Part shown: positions 22,211 to 34,835 of the stretch, piece by piece
How positions within the stretch are numbered: the first letter of the stretch is position 1
How the letters are laid out: each line of letters opens with the position of its first letter
NCBI GenBank assembly: GCA_947650365.1
Contig: OX393551.1
Span: 65,254,255 to 65,318,254 of the forward strand
DNA: 64,000 nucleotides
Direction of reading: 5' to 3'
Origin: Chamaelirium japonicum
Taxonomy: Eukaryota > Streptophyta > Magnoliopsida > Liliales > Melanthiaceae
The notes under the pieces: model-generated
The model's input: only the letters and a program-made list of their open reading frames with translations
Database searches by the model: none
Told to the model about the DNA's origin: nothing
Position numbers and translations under genes: made by a program

Positions 22211-25200
22211 TCAGATGGCCGCGGACTTTGGCGTTGCAACGCCGCTGGGGGAAGAGGCCTCGGGTGAGGCCTCCGAATGGGCTTCGGATACAGAGGTTTC
22301 ACTGAGAACAGATGAGAGTGGCTCTTGTTGTGAGAGGACAGAACCGCCAGAGTTCACGAAGGCATCCATCTTCTTGTCGTCCACTTTCATTCGTTTTGCA
22401 TACGCACTGAAGTCGAACCCAACTGGGTTACGCCCCCCGAATGCAGAGTCGAGCTTGTCAACATCGAAGAGGTCTGCCATTATCTTCTGGCTCTCGGTGT
22501 CGTCGGAGTAGACAAATTTCACTTTCTTGTATGTCTTGTGCTCCAGAAAGGGCCTTACTATCTGCAAAAGAGAAAAGGTTCGATGAGAATCTTTCTACTT
22601 AGGGTGAACTCAGAGATTCAAAAATGTTGATTTTAATGCATGTTCATTGTCATGGAATGCATTTGGATTCAAAATGATGGAATTCCATTGAGTTGAACAA
22701 ATATCATGTTGAAGTCATAATCACAAATATCATGTTGAAGTCATAATCTTGCTTGTACTTAACTCAGTCCTTCCAGAAAAAAAAATTCTTTGGAGAGGGG
22801 TAGAAGGCCAAGATAGAGGTCTAATTCTGGTCTAAATCGAAAGAAGGGTATCAACCTAAAGATCAAGGAGGAGCAAGGATCATCAATCTTAAAACCTTCA
22901 ATTTGACGCTTCTTTGCAAGCGGTGGTGAAGTCTCCTACTAGCAAAGAAGATCTAGTAGTAACTGATCCTGAATAGCTACTACAAAAGAAAGAATCCTCT
23001 TGACCTCTCCTTAGTCCCCTCAGGCTGCTTATCTCCATTCTAGCGTAGTTTCATTCCTACTGGTGGGAGTCTTGAATGGTGCTTGCCTGCTTGGCAATGA
23101 CAAAAACTGTGAAATTTTAGACAGTTTGATCGACCTTCACCTTCCTAGATCTATTCTCCCTCACAAATCTCTATCTCACTTCCAGATCTCCAGTTTGGTC
23201 TCTCAAATTCCGCCAAGGGTATCTCCACCCCTTTGCTTCCAGCCTTCCTTTCCCTCCTGCAAACTCCTTCCAATCTTCAGCTCCCCATACGATCATTTGG
23301 AGATGCGACCTTCATAACGCCTTCATAGTCAAGTCTATCTATAAAGACCTTTACTTTTGGGAGATTTCTTGGCCCTTTGTCACAATGATTTGATCTACTG
23401 AGGCCCTTTCAACATTAGATTCTACTTTTGGCTTCTTCGCGTAAGAGTCCCTAATGTCGACTTGCTTGTCATCAGAAGTCTAGCTATCAACCAATCATGT
23501 CCCTTCTACTCGAACTATGAATCTATTGACCATCTTTTCCTCCTTTGCCCCCTTATCACTCAATTATGGCACTTTGTTCTTATGGCCTTTGGTTCCCCTC
23601 CCCTTCCTCAACCTATTTCGGAGCTCTGGTTTGACTTCTCTGAGACACAGATGATGGGATAGGACTTGCGGCTTTACTCTAGTTAATTTGGTTAGAAATG
23701 AATGCCAGGATCTTCCTTAATAAGATAAAACGTGTCCCCTCCATTCTTTCTGACAGTTTTTTCCTTTCCAATTTCTGGACATGAGTGTACAACGGCTCTC
23801 TCACACTCGCCCAATACCTCAAATATTTGGAGAAGAAGGTACAACTACAAGGCGAGCCCATGCAAAGGGTTTGGTTAAGATAAACTAAATTCCACCAAAT
23901 ATACAACTGGTACCTACCCACCACATTAGCAGCGGTTGATATAATTTGAGGCCCATATTCCCTTTGGTTATATAATTGTGCGGTTTCTTAAAATTTCAAA
24001 CCTGATTTCCTCATCAGTTTATGTCCCTATTTTCCTTTCTACTTTCTGTCAACACATATATAGCTTTTTTATATTCTCGTGATGAACTACCAATAACAAA
24101 TTACAAGGTCCTGCAATAGATACAACCACTCATATCAGAACAAAGGATTCTTAGCAACTCCCCCAGGTGGTTGGTTTCAATGGTAGTGGTCCTTCGCGCT
24201 CTCCTGGCATCCATGGCCAACTAATTCGCCGCCTGGTTTCCCTTCTCGATAGACGTGCAAAACCTTGGAGGTAGAGAACCTCTTCAACATTTGGATGCAG
24301 TCCATGATTATAAGGTTCTCCGTTCTCGGTGTGGCCTCTTTTGATTTCCTCTACGATGATGCTGGAGTCTCCTTCAACCCAAATGGATCCTGACAACTGG
24401 AAGAAGATTCAACAAATATCCATGCCTTCTTGTAGACTCCAGCTCAATCTCTGACCAAACTCCCCTTGAAAAAGTCACTTCCGACCTTTCTACAAACTCC
24501 CTTCACCACCTTGTCAGAAAGTCAACTGGAGCTTTCTCTATCCCCATCAAACCCCACCCTGAACAATATTTAGGCCTTGGAGAATCCCTTTAAGAAGAAT
24601 AAATCAGAAAAGTTGTATTTAATCTAGGAGCAGATAAATCCCCTGGCGTGCCCTGACGATTTCCCTCTCATCTCCTCCCAACAATTATGGCCTATTATCA
24701 AGTTTGACACCTCAAAGTATTCCAAGACTTTCAGCAGGTGACCTCACATGGAGAAGATTAAGCACTACTTCATTGCATTTATCCCCAAAGCATTAGAGGC
24801 AAACATGATAGGCGGCTTTAGACCCATCAGCCTCATCAATGGTATTTTAAACTCACCAACAAAGTGTTGGCTGATAGGTCTGGGGATGATCAACCAGATC
24901 TCATATATATCCCTCAATCAGCTCTATTTAAGTTAGATCGACCCTGGTGCTTCATTAGCACACATAAAACACTTCAAATATAAGAAGGCCAAAGGAGTAC
25001 TTGTCAAGTAACATTTAAAATTATTTTGATGGTCTGAAGTCATCCTTCCGACTAGACACCCTTAAAACAAAGGATTTGGTAGCATTTGGATCACTTAGAT
25101 CAAGATATCAGCACTAAGTCTCCTTCGATACTAGGGATAAAGATATCAGCACTAAGTATCCTAAATGTCAAGGGGCAAATGAACCAAAAATTTGCACTCA

Positions 25201-28200
25201 TTGCTTGTTCTCCATATTGAGACTTTAAAGTCTAAACTTTATTAGGCGACAAGAGTAGGGGTTGCAAGGATTTATGCGAAGCAGATATTTTAGCTTGCTT
25301 GATGGTTCTGTTTTTTGAGCCTAACATCTACAACTAGTATTATTTTCATGATTTTAGCTTGTCTTTAGTGTGATGTTTTTTGAGCCAAACAGTACATTTG
25401 GGTTTATTTCCAAGATCAGTGATACTTTTTCTTAAGAAGTTTCAGTATTAAATTTTGATTTAGCAAACTTAAGTTCAGAATTCAGTTACAGTCTAGAACT
25501 CAGAAAACTGTAATTTGAGATCCATGTTTTAACATTATCATAATATTTTCTGGTAGATGGGCAATAAAAGGCTGAAGTATTGCACAATAGCAAAGATTTC
25601 TATCTTTGTGCCTTTAGTTTGTTTAAATCACTAAAATTTGCATTATTTGAGTCAATAACACAAATTGTGGTTAAGTTGTTATCCTATAAAAAGGTTTGTG
25701 CATTGCAAAAAGTTTTTCATTCAATTTACTTATTCATTTTTTTTCATTTAATTTTCACCAATCCAATTTACTTACTAGAATTTAGAAATATGCCATGTGT
25801 AAATAGGAACTTCCACGGAAAGTGCCTACCTCTCAGGTTTCTTCTACTAACTCTTGTCCAAATCTAACAACTTCATTCTATGCGTATTACATTTGTTTCT
25901 CGTAAAAATAAACTGTGAAAAGTGTCACCCACCCACCCATAATATTTGCAAGGCCAGATCCACAGATGCAGGTGACCCAAGTTGAGTGCGTACATTAATA
26001 TTATAATCATTTACTTGAGGACAATGGACAAGGTCCACCTTGCCTTTTTTCAATGATTAAATACCACAGCATATATACAATTTTCTAGTGAAGACCAGCT
26101 AGGTTTTAAATATCGTTTTTCGACCATGATTTTGGTTGGTCAAAAAAAGGAAATATTTTGATTTCCATCAAATGTCGGTGGAATTTTTGTTTTATAACTT
26201 TTTTTTGGTGAAATTGTATAATTCTGTTGGCCAATTTTGGTCAAATTTCGGTGTTTGTCGGTCGATTTCGGCGAAATATCGATATGTTATTGAAAAAAAT
26301 CGGAATGGAGAACATAGATAGAATTTTCAATGGAACTTCAGGATAAAGTGATAAGCTAAGTGGTTGCAGTCTTGTGGGCTCCATTTGTTTGGACAAATGC
26401 TTTTTCTTGTGAGGACATGCATGTGATGCTATGAAAAAGGGAAAAGGTGCTGCCATAATGTGCCATTGATGTGGGAAAATCTGTGTGGACACCTGGACAT
26501 AATAATTTGATTTCAGAAGATATTTTTCGAATTGTGATTGGCATCATGTATTTTTATATAATGTCAATTGTCAAGCTTTTGTTAAAGTAACCAAGATTTA
26601 AAATATTTCAATTGATGTCGACATTTCCTACCTTTTTGATGTCGTAACCTCAAAAAAGCAAAATTTCCGTCGATCAACATTTGAAACCATGAAAACCAGT
26701 AGATTTTAAGATAGAACCAAAAATGAGATGCATACCTTCCAGAACGATTCAAAGATCCGTGGGGGGTTGTAGAGGATTCCCTGCCCCAGCCTTTCAGGGT
26801 AGTAATCCTGCAGTACATGAGCTGTTTCACGTGTCACCTTTACTGATACGCTAGCCATCGTCCAACCTTGAAAGTCAATGAGCCACACCATCTCCTCTTG
26901 ATCTGCTTCCAAATTTAAAATGGCATTCTCCATACAGTAAATCAAGTATTTGATCTGCCCTTTTGCCGAACTAGTATTCTGATTACAATGACAAAGCAAA
27001 ATAATCATGATGAGCAAAATTGAAAACGCAGAACTCTATGTAAGCTTGTCCTACTACCTGAAACCCAGGCCTCATAACAAGAACAGGCCTTCCATATTTG
27101 TCAAGGTAGTCAGCCCTGTAAATCTTTCCAGTCTCAGCCTCATGGGCAATATCTTCCTACAAGTTGCAGAAGGAATTACCAAGCATACCACATATATAAA
27201 CTCCACTCTTTCAAAGATTAGAAAGGTGATTTCATATATTATTTGCACTTTCTTATGGAATAGGTATTTGTTATTGTCCAGAGAATCGACACAGATCATT
27301 ATTTTTTATTATTGCGCAAACTCTCGTTCCTGGACTAACTGCATTGATTTCTTTTTTATAGTGCCAATGAAAATTGTAAGAATCTGTTTGGCTGTAGGGA
27401 AAGCCAAAGGAAAGCATAAAATAAAAAGAGGAAATGATCTTGTTGTCCTTTCCCTCGCTTTTGCTTGGTTTGGGTGGAGAGTTGCTAAAAGAAATGATTG
27501 GGCCATAAACTTCTAACATTTTGTTCTCCCTCCAAACAAGAGAAGGAAAGTACATACCATTTTTTCTCTCTTTTTTCCCCTTCACTTTACCCAAACAAAA
27601 TGCATGCTAAAAGTCCCATTTTTGAGAATCTGACTCATCAAATAGTCATCTGTAGAATCAATTTATGCATTTGCCCTTGAAAATATGTGATTGTGGCAAT
27701 AGTTCACCATATCTTCTCTTCATATTACTATATACTAAAAAATAAAATCACAATGGGGCAGCGGGATTATCTATTGTCATGCTGGGTGTGTTACTCAATT
27801 GAGTGGGGCATCTTAGCAGTCTGTGAATCGCACCAGGTAGTATTAGGAGAATTATGGAACCTAGACTCTCTATGGAGCTCGAAAAGATACAAGTATATAT
27901 CTATGTATCAGGGGTTCACTGGGGAATTAATTTGATTGACCATGTATAATCAGGTTGCAATTATATAAGAACATAAAGAAATATGCATACCCAGCGAATT
28001 GCTTCCGGCTTGTACTCCAGTCTCCATTTCACTGTTTCTTTCAACAATTTACCAGCTTTTTCAGTGTTCCAGTTTCTTGCTCGTAGGTACCTTAATATTG
28101 AAGCATCTGAACAGAAGTTTGGCAGCTTATCTGACAACGGATGAATGAGCTTTCGGAGTTGGTTTATCTAAATGAAAGTGCAATGTTCCCATTAATTCCA

Positions 28201-28434
28201 ATATCAAAAGCACTATGAGCCACCCAAGGGCTTAAAAGATTATGTGCTGTTAGAACACGTGCTTTTCAAGCAAAAACATGGAAGTCTGTACAAGATAGAA
28301 TTCATTAACATAAATCAGATAAAATCATTTTTTTGTTTCCTCCTTCTATAGATCAATATGCTTACTTTGGCTTGCTGCTCTTCAAGGGAAAAGACTTTCT
28401 CAACACCGCTCGATCTTGATTTTCTTAGAGACAT
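22211..28434 (-). CDS. SEC14-like CRAL-TRIO lipid-transfer protein, five exons
   Basis: Exons (minus strand): 28434-28366, 28167-27991, 27156-27058, 26978-26736 and 22561-22211. All are phase 0, all introns have GT-AG borders, and together they give 312 residues with no stop. Residues 40-72 (NFCSDASILRYLRARNWN...) form the CRAL-TRIO N-terminal helix region. About 95-240 form the lipid-binding fold, with GQIKYLIYCMEN (122-133), VWLIDFQGW (146-154), YYPERLG (174-180), LYNPPRIFESFWK (184-196) and VKFVYSDD. The tail is serine-rich. Plant homologues of this length bind and exchange phosphatidylinositol or related lipids; the exact ligand is unknown here. The N-terminus, MSLRKSRSSGVEKVFSLEEQQAK, is family-like. 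Intron 4 (4,174 bp) is swollen by transposon debris; intron 3 is only 79 bp. A splice acceptor at 28465 suggests an upstream untranslated exon not located here. Confidence 0.93.
22790..23670 (+). mobile_element. LINE remnant: end of RT and zf-RVT domain (in SEC14 intron 4)
   Basis: The plus strand reads KKGINLKIKEEQGSSILK near 22840 (the end of a plant LINE reverse transcriptase) and CPFYSNYESIDHLFLLCP at 23500-23550 (zinc-binding reverse-transcriptase domain, zf-RVT). Many stops interrupt it. It lies antisense to the host gene. Confidence 0.75.
24151..24396 (-). mobile_element. LINE-type RNase H remnant, inverted
   Basis: IWVEGDSSIIVEEIKRG on the minus strand is the second-aspartate region of the RNase H domain at the end of plant LINE polyproteins. 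Its orientation is opposite to the LINE pieces on both sides. Confidence 0.6.
24590..24940 (+). mobile_element. LINE reverse-transcriptase N-terminal remnant
   Basis: HYFIAFIPKALEANMIGGFR (24766-24825) followed by PISLINGI is the first conserved block of LINE reverse transcriptase (ALIPK...FRPISL). It lies 3' of the zf-RVT remnant, so the order is scrambled. Confidence 0.75.
26100..26705. repeat. Intronic repeat with 'tttcggtcgatttcggcga' phrases
   Basis: Two diverged segments near 26110-26290 and 26590-26700 have an inverted relationship (ggttttaaatatcg versus catttgaaacc). This suggests an old inverted-repeat element next to exon 4. Weak evidence. Confidence 0.3.
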
Positions 28435-28436
28435 CC

Positions 28437-28454
28437 TTAACAATTCAATGACAT
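28437..28454 (-). promoter_or_regulatory. 5-codon upstream ORF of the SEC14-like gene
   Basis: In the minus strand, just before the main start codon, ATG TCA TTG AAT TGT TAA encodes MSLNC and stops two bases before the main ATG. The upstream ATG is in another frame. It lies within the same exon if the acceptor at 28465 is used. It could lower translation of the main ORF. Confidence 0.5.
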
Positions 28455-28689
28455 CCCAGAAGATCTAGAAATAATAATAACCATAAAGAACATGTTAATG
28501 CAGTAAGAGCAATGACTTGTAACTAGTAAAGATCAAATATAGCTCTGAATGCCAATAAATAAATGGAATCTACATTAAGAGTTTTTATTTAGCCCAAGAG
28601 TGTTAAAAGTCTTCATAAAAGCAATTGTTATGATAAGCCAATGAGTTGTTCTTTTTTTCGTCCTCTTTTTTTTTTTTTGGTGGTGGTGG

Positions 28690-29067
28690 GGGGGGGGGGG
28701 GGGTTGGAAGTCCCAATAGCGGAAGCGGATCTCCAACCAGAGGGTTCGTGCAGAAGATCTACCGTGTCATAGAACAAATAACGAATGATGGAAATAACAA
28801 GTAGGAGAAGACAATCATAGATCACACAGATGTAACATGGTTCATCCAAATAAGGGCTAATCCACAAACGGGAAGCAGGGGGGGGGGGGGTTTGGAAGTC
28901 CCAATAGCGGAAGCGGATCTCCAACCAGAGGGTTAGTGCAGACGATCTACCGTGACATAGAACAAATAACGAATGATGGAAATAACAAGTAGGAGAAGAC
29001 AATCATAGATCACACAGATGTAACATGGTTCATCCAAATAAGGGCTAATCCACAAACGGGAAGCAGG
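28690..29067. repeat. 187-bp tandem duplication inside the 3' LTR, bounded by G-runs
   Basis: The segment beginning 'ttggaagtcccaatagcgg' occurs at about 28704 and again at about 28891, nearly identical. Each copy is preceded by a run of 12-16 G. The 5' LTR has a single copy. Confidence 0.85.
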
Positions 29068-31073
29068 GGAACTCTTCTATTAACACCAAACAGGAACAAG
29101 CTTATAGGGATTACAAAGGTTTCACAAAAAACAAAAGATGACGAGATGATTCACTAAGAAAATGGGCACAAGAACCGAGACAGTGTCACGCTCTTCCTCC
29201 ACTGGATCCATCATTCTTCAATTCCTCCGATCCTTCTCTGATCAAGCGATGATCCAATCCCAAACCAATCTTCAAAAGACACAAGAGCGGCGGCTCATAA
29301 TTTCTCTCCCAAGAAACCTTTCACAACTTGTGATCTACGATCTCAGGCTTAACCCTAGAGCCACCCATCCCCCCCCTCCCCAATAAGGGGGGAACACGTG
29401 GCCATAGTAATTCAGAACCGATCCAAAAAACAACCAAAACCTGTGCTGTGTGTTACCAGGCTCCAACTCGCCCAGTCACCCGAGCGAGTTTTCTCCGCAG
29501 GTTCTCGATCCGATTCGCCCAGGCGAATATCTAGTAGGTTCTGTCTTTCGGGTCAGGGTTTCAATGGCAAAAAACTCAACAATCTCTACCTTGACCCTTT
29601 AAAACCCAACACCCTAAAGTTTCTGCCTTCGCCATCATTATCGCCGCAGCTTTTAACTGAAGATCTCCTTATTTTACACCCCCTCTCCCTGGGGTCTAGT
29701 AGAAACATCACCGCTATAGATGTGGACTCAAGCCAAGCTCGACCCCACACCCCATGCCTTCTACAGCAATACCTTCAGGTCTCTTTTTTTGCCTCCACCT
29801 TATCGTAAACTCCTCAGGAACTCCACCAAGACAGGTGGATCCAATCAGCCAATACACACCTCTGTGCTTTCGACCCTTCAGTAAAACTCTACCACTCCGT
29901 GTAACATGCAAACCTTCACTTTGAGCTGAATACCCACAATCCTCGAAGTCAAGCACACCCAGCGAGATCAAATTCTTGGGCATCTCAGGGCACATACCGT
30001 ACTCATCTCAACATCCCCATCGTTCCAGCATGATTCCGGATCTTCACAATTCCCTCACCAGTAACCTGAGACTCGGAGCCGTCACCGAACTGAACCGTCA
30101 CACCCTTCTCCTCGAAGGTGTCGAACCACTCTCGCCTCGAACAGATATGGAACGTAGCCCCCAAATCCATGACTTATCCTTCATTAGAACCACAACTACC
30201 ATTTAATGTAGTTAGGACTTCATCAATTGCATAACCGCCCCTCTTCAAAGACCACCGTCGTTGTACCAGAAGATTCCCCACCGTCCCGCTCTGCATTCGC
30301 TTCAGGCAATCTCTTCTCACATAGCCCACCTCATTGCAGGTCCAACATCTTGGCAGATACTTGAACTTTCTAGCACTGCCTCCACCTTCATCATAACTCT
30401 TCTGTCGCCCACCACTGTCCTTGCCGCTAGCAACCAGGGCATTCGAATCTTTAACAGGAGTCTACAACTTCCTCCTCTACTCACTTCCAGGAGTGCAGCC
30501 TTCGCATCCTCCAACTTGTGAGTCTCTTTCCCATGCTTGATCATCGTCACAAAATGCTCATAGGACGGAGACAAAGAGTTAAGAAGTATCAGTGCTTCAT
30601 CATCTTCAAGTAGTTTCTCATTGCCATTGCTCATGACGCTCGCCAGATCCATAACGGTCTTGTTAAACTCATATAGGTGCTCCAACATCGATATACCCTC
30701 AGCCATGCGCAGCCCGTACAACTGCTACTTCAGATACAACTTGTTGGCCAGGTTCTTCGTCATGTAAACTGATTCTATCTTTACCCAGAGGGTTATGGCC
30801 GTTGTCTCGTTCATGGACTCATACATCGGCTCATCACCAATGAACATCGTGATTGTGTTTAGCACCTTCAAATCCATCTCTTCTCATTCTGCATCTGTCA
30901 TCTTCTCCGACTTCTTGGTCTTTCCCTTCAAAGCCTTGTGCAGCCCTAGCTGAATTAGAACCGTTGTCACCATTCTCAACCCAAGGCCAAACTTTTTTTT
31001 TTTAAGTCGAAACAATCCACCATGTACTTGGAAGCCATGTTCAATAACGTCATCTCTCTACAATAACTCAACT

Positions 31074-31085
31074 AGCTCTGATACC
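31074..31085 (-). other. Primer-binding site of the copia element at 28680-31837
   Basis: The minus strand reads TGGTATCAGAGC, complementary to initiator tRNA-Met, four bases from the LTR. Confidence 0.85.
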
Positions 31086-31837
31086 AATTTGTTGGGGATT
31101 TGGGGTTCCCCATAATAGAAGAGGATCTCTAACTAGAAGGTTAGTACAGAAGATCTACCACGTCACAGAACAAATAACGAAACAACGAAAATAAACAAGT
31201 AGGAGAAGACAATCATAATTCACACAGATGTAACGTGATTCACCGAAATCAAGACAAATCCACAAATGGGGGAGTAGGGGATCTCTTCTATTAACATCAA
31301 ACAGGACAGGCTTACAGAGATTACAAAGGCTTCACGAAGAACCAAGGATGACTAGATGATTCACAACGAACACGGGCACGAGAACCGAGACAAAGTGTCA
31401 CGCTCTTCCTCCACCGGATCCGTCATTCTCCAATCCCTTCGATCCTCCTCCGATCAAGCGATGATCCAATCCCAAACAAATCTCCACACGGTACACGCGC
31501 AATGGCTCAAAATTTCTCTTCCAAGAAAACTCTCACAACTCGCGATCTACGATCTCAGGCTTAAACTCGCGCTGACTCTCACAACCCTATAAAGGGGAAA
31601 ACACATGTCCCCCTTTATAAGAGGGAAAATGCATGACCATAGTAATCCAGAACCAGTCCAAAAAACAACCCAAACCCACACTGACTCGCGTTGCAAGGCT
31701 CCAACTCACCCAGTCGCTAGGGCGAGTTCTGTCCGAGTTCTGTTTGCAAGTTCTGGACCCGATTCGCTCGGGCGACTCATCAGTTCACCCGGGAAAATTT
31801 CTAGCAGGTCTATCCTTAATGGGCCAAAAACTCAACA

Positions 31838-34293
31838 GGGGGGGAGGGTTGTAGGTGCAAGGGTTTTCATGAATGACCTAAAATTCCTCATTGGATAGGA
31901 TGCAGCTTAATAGACGTTCAACTATGGTAAAAGACTTTCCATATTAAATATCTGCTGTGAAATCATCTACATAGAGCTTGTGCCTTTTCATGAGGCCCTT
32001 CCATTCAACAAAACAAGATAACCATCTCCTAAGAAATGCAAATTTTGAGCACTCTCTCAAATTATTTCAACAATATGTAACTTTGTTCTGCGTGTTATAT
32101 GGTGGCGTCCTTTCAATAGAATCCAAATTTAGTCAGAAAATTGGGAGGTGGTGACCGGTGAGAGTACCTTTTAACTCTGATTTGGGCAAGCAAGAGAGAA
32201 AAAAGAAAAAAATATTGTATCAGGTCAAAGATGCACACATAATGGTGCATTGCTAAAGATGCCTGTTATAAGATAAAGGATTTGAGAATCGGTGTAGTTT
32301 AATCTCCTAATTGTACTGTTGAGAGAACATGTATGCCAATATATTGGTGCTTGTGGTGGATGTGTTTTAACAAGTTGTCAAAACCTAATGAATGCCTCTA
32401 CAAAATTATATTGATGGGCTACAAACCAGGGGAAACCGAAGAAATACAACTTCGGCAGAAAGTAAGAAATGGACCTACTTGCTCGATGGATTATTGTGTG
32501 GGATGTAACAAGACCAAAGTGAAAAGTGCAAAATATATGCATGGAAACAATCACAGATTCACAAGGGATAGCAGAAGCAACGAGATATAGCGGTTTTCAG
32601 TTAACTTATTGAACAAATCCATATTTTTCATGCTTTTATGCATTCAACTGGCAATAAGTGATGATTTTTTTACATCTAATCAAAATGTATGAATGGATAA
32701 AAGCAGAAGATTGGTATATCAGGGGGTGTATCTCTCCATGCCTTCGACAAACATGTAAGAAATAGGATTGTTTAAATATAAAGAAAATCTTGAGGGGTGA
32801 TATCAATTTCTTACTGAAGAAAGGAAAGCTAGATATAAATATGATTCTATGAACAATTAAATACCAGGAGGAAGGCCTTGAGATTAGTACAGCTTCTTGA
32901 GCACAGGAACAAACAAATAAATGGATAGCTATACAATTGGAGATTGAAATGCAGCATGCAATCACAAATTTATTGCTCACAGTTAACTTATCAAATTGAA
33001 TCAAACCTTTTCCTTCATTTTAATAATAAGCTGGTAGGGGTCTAGGCTGAACGCCAACCCGACCCCCAAATAGGCGGGGGTTTACTTAAAAAAAAAGAAG
33101 TAATCAGGTAATAATTACTAAATTTCTGCAAATAGGTAATATTTCTCCAGCGAGCAGAAACTATGGTTTAACTATATCATTCCGAACTTCAATAATTCAG
33201 AGAAATTCCAAATTTTGAATTATATTTTATTTCATTCTATCCATAGATAATGAGCATATACAATGAGTGGTATGTGACCAAAAGAAATCAGAGCTCCTAG
33301 TTATACTTGACTCCATCACATATCGAATATAACAAATCTAGCATCCTTAACACACTAAACTATGTGTTGCTATTTTTCGTAGATAAATAGGCATTTCTTA
33401 ACTCATGTGTTAAGTAAGACTTCATTTATATAACATTGATCACTTTTCTGTCTCAATTACATTGTATGGCAAAGTGGAGATGTATAGTGAAAACTCGCCA
33501 AGAAAAGTTCATCGAAGAAACATATTGAACTTCGAACAAATTTTATAAGATAAATACTGGATATAGATCAAAACTATAAATATGAAAAATCTGCTTTAGT
33601 TGGAATTGATTTTTGAATGGAAGTTTTTCTCACTTTCTTCAGAGTAGTTTTTGGGTACGGGAACCTTAACCCAATTAATGGAGGATGTGTGAAGAAAAAA
33701 AATATGACGCTAACATATTGATTTAGAGAAATCAGAGATGAGATTCAACTACAAATGGTATCTGTTTGTAGGTGGCAAGAGTAAGATAAGGAAGCTTTCG
33801 AATGAATATGAAAACGAATGAAAAGAAAGGTAAAACCCTGGTTGCTTAAGCAAATCGTTGTGTTAATGATCAAGGAGCTATCAAAAAGATTCTAGAATTC
33901 AAATAAATGGAACCAAAGTATTCCTCTAACCAAACTACGTAATGGATGTCTGGAGCATGAATGATATGGAATAGCTGAAAGAGCTCTCTTTTGGATATAA
34001 TCTAGGCCCACATCCAACTGAAGGTTCTACAGAACAAAGCATAAAACAAATAGAGACGACGTACGAGCCAAGCGATGCCTTTCAAAACTTAAAACAAAGT
34101 AGCGGGCACAATGTTAGGGTAGTGGAAAAGGTAAAAGGCCAAGGTAAATGAAGTTTCTTTGAGAAAAGCTTGCAAAGAATGGGGAAAATGCATGTGACTC
34201 AAGAAAAACAAGTGAATTACTCTTTGTAAAGAGAAATTATTGATTCGCATGACAACAGATACATGATTGTTCTTTAGCAACACAAATAAATTG
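31838..34293. other. AT-rich sequence, no recognised gene
   Basis: Small ORFs at 32333-32590 (+, 85 codons) and 32636-33004 (-) match no family I know. An A-tailed repeat related to that at 21062 lies at 33020-33095. Part of this region may be promoter or leader of the SEC14-like gene. Confidence 0.3.
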
Positions 34294-34835
34294 TGACATC
34301 CTGACCCCACATGCAAGATATTGTCCGCTTTGACCGAACACTGCTTTAAAATGCATCTTCCGTGTTAAGGAAGGGAGTCTACATATATAGCTCAGGTAAT
34401 GTGGGACCAATTCATGGAATTGTGACACCTCACCTCACTTCACCTCATCCGTCTTGGCCTTCCGCCTCAAGAGTCTTGGCTTTTCGCTCTCTTGGATCTC
34501 GATCGTCACAATCCACCTCCATCAAGGTCCACATTTCCCCATGTGGGGTCAGTCCCCCCACAGCGAGGTAGGTCTAGCTTTTATACCATAATGTAACATC
34601 CTGACCCCACACGCAAGATATTGTCCGCTTTGCCCGAACACTCATGGTTTTAAAACACGCCTTACATGTTAATGACAGGAGTCTACATATATAGCCCATA
34701 AACTTTTCCTCCCCAAGCGATGTGGGACTAATTCATGGACTTGTGACATCTCATCTCATCTCACCTCACGTCATTCATCTTGGTCTTCCACCTTAGGAGT
34801 CTTAGATCTTGGCTCTTGGATCTTGGTCATCACAT
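34294..34835 (-). mobile_element. TRIM (terminal-repeat retrotransposon in miniature)
   Basis: Two direct LTRs, 34294-34510 (TGTGACATCC...GTCACA) and about 34592-34835 (TGTAACATCC...CATCACA), flank an internal part of only about 80 bp. A degenerate primer-binding site (TGGTATAAAAGC on the minus strand) abuts the right LTR. Both LTRs carry 'gatattgtccgctttg' and a TATA-like 'catatatag'. Flanking five bases are taaat and tacat. Confidence 0.8.

Larger units (their letters stand above)
28680..31837 (-). mobile_element. Deleted Ty1/copia element with gag and protease only
   Basis: 5' LTR 31090-31837 (748 bp, TGTTGGGG...CTCAACA) and 3' LTR about 28690-29581 (ends CTCAACA) share most of their sequence. 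A primer-binding site reading TGGTATCAGAGC on the minus strand lies at 31074-31085. Inside, gag is at 30317-30721 (YGLRMAEGISMLEHLYEFN, ALILLNSL) and continues upstream. A protease/pre-integrase fragment (MPKNLISLGVLDFEDCGYSA) is at 29850-29995. Integrase, RT and RNase H are absent, so it resembles a non-autonomous TR-GAG element. It lies just upstream of the SEC14-like coding exons, perhaps in a leader intron or the promoter. Confidence 0.85.

Noticed and set aside
22211..22567. Stand-alone 118-codon ORF starting MQIVRPF
   Set aside because: The MQ comes from intron sequence; the frame is the last exon of the SEC14-like gene after an AG acceptor.
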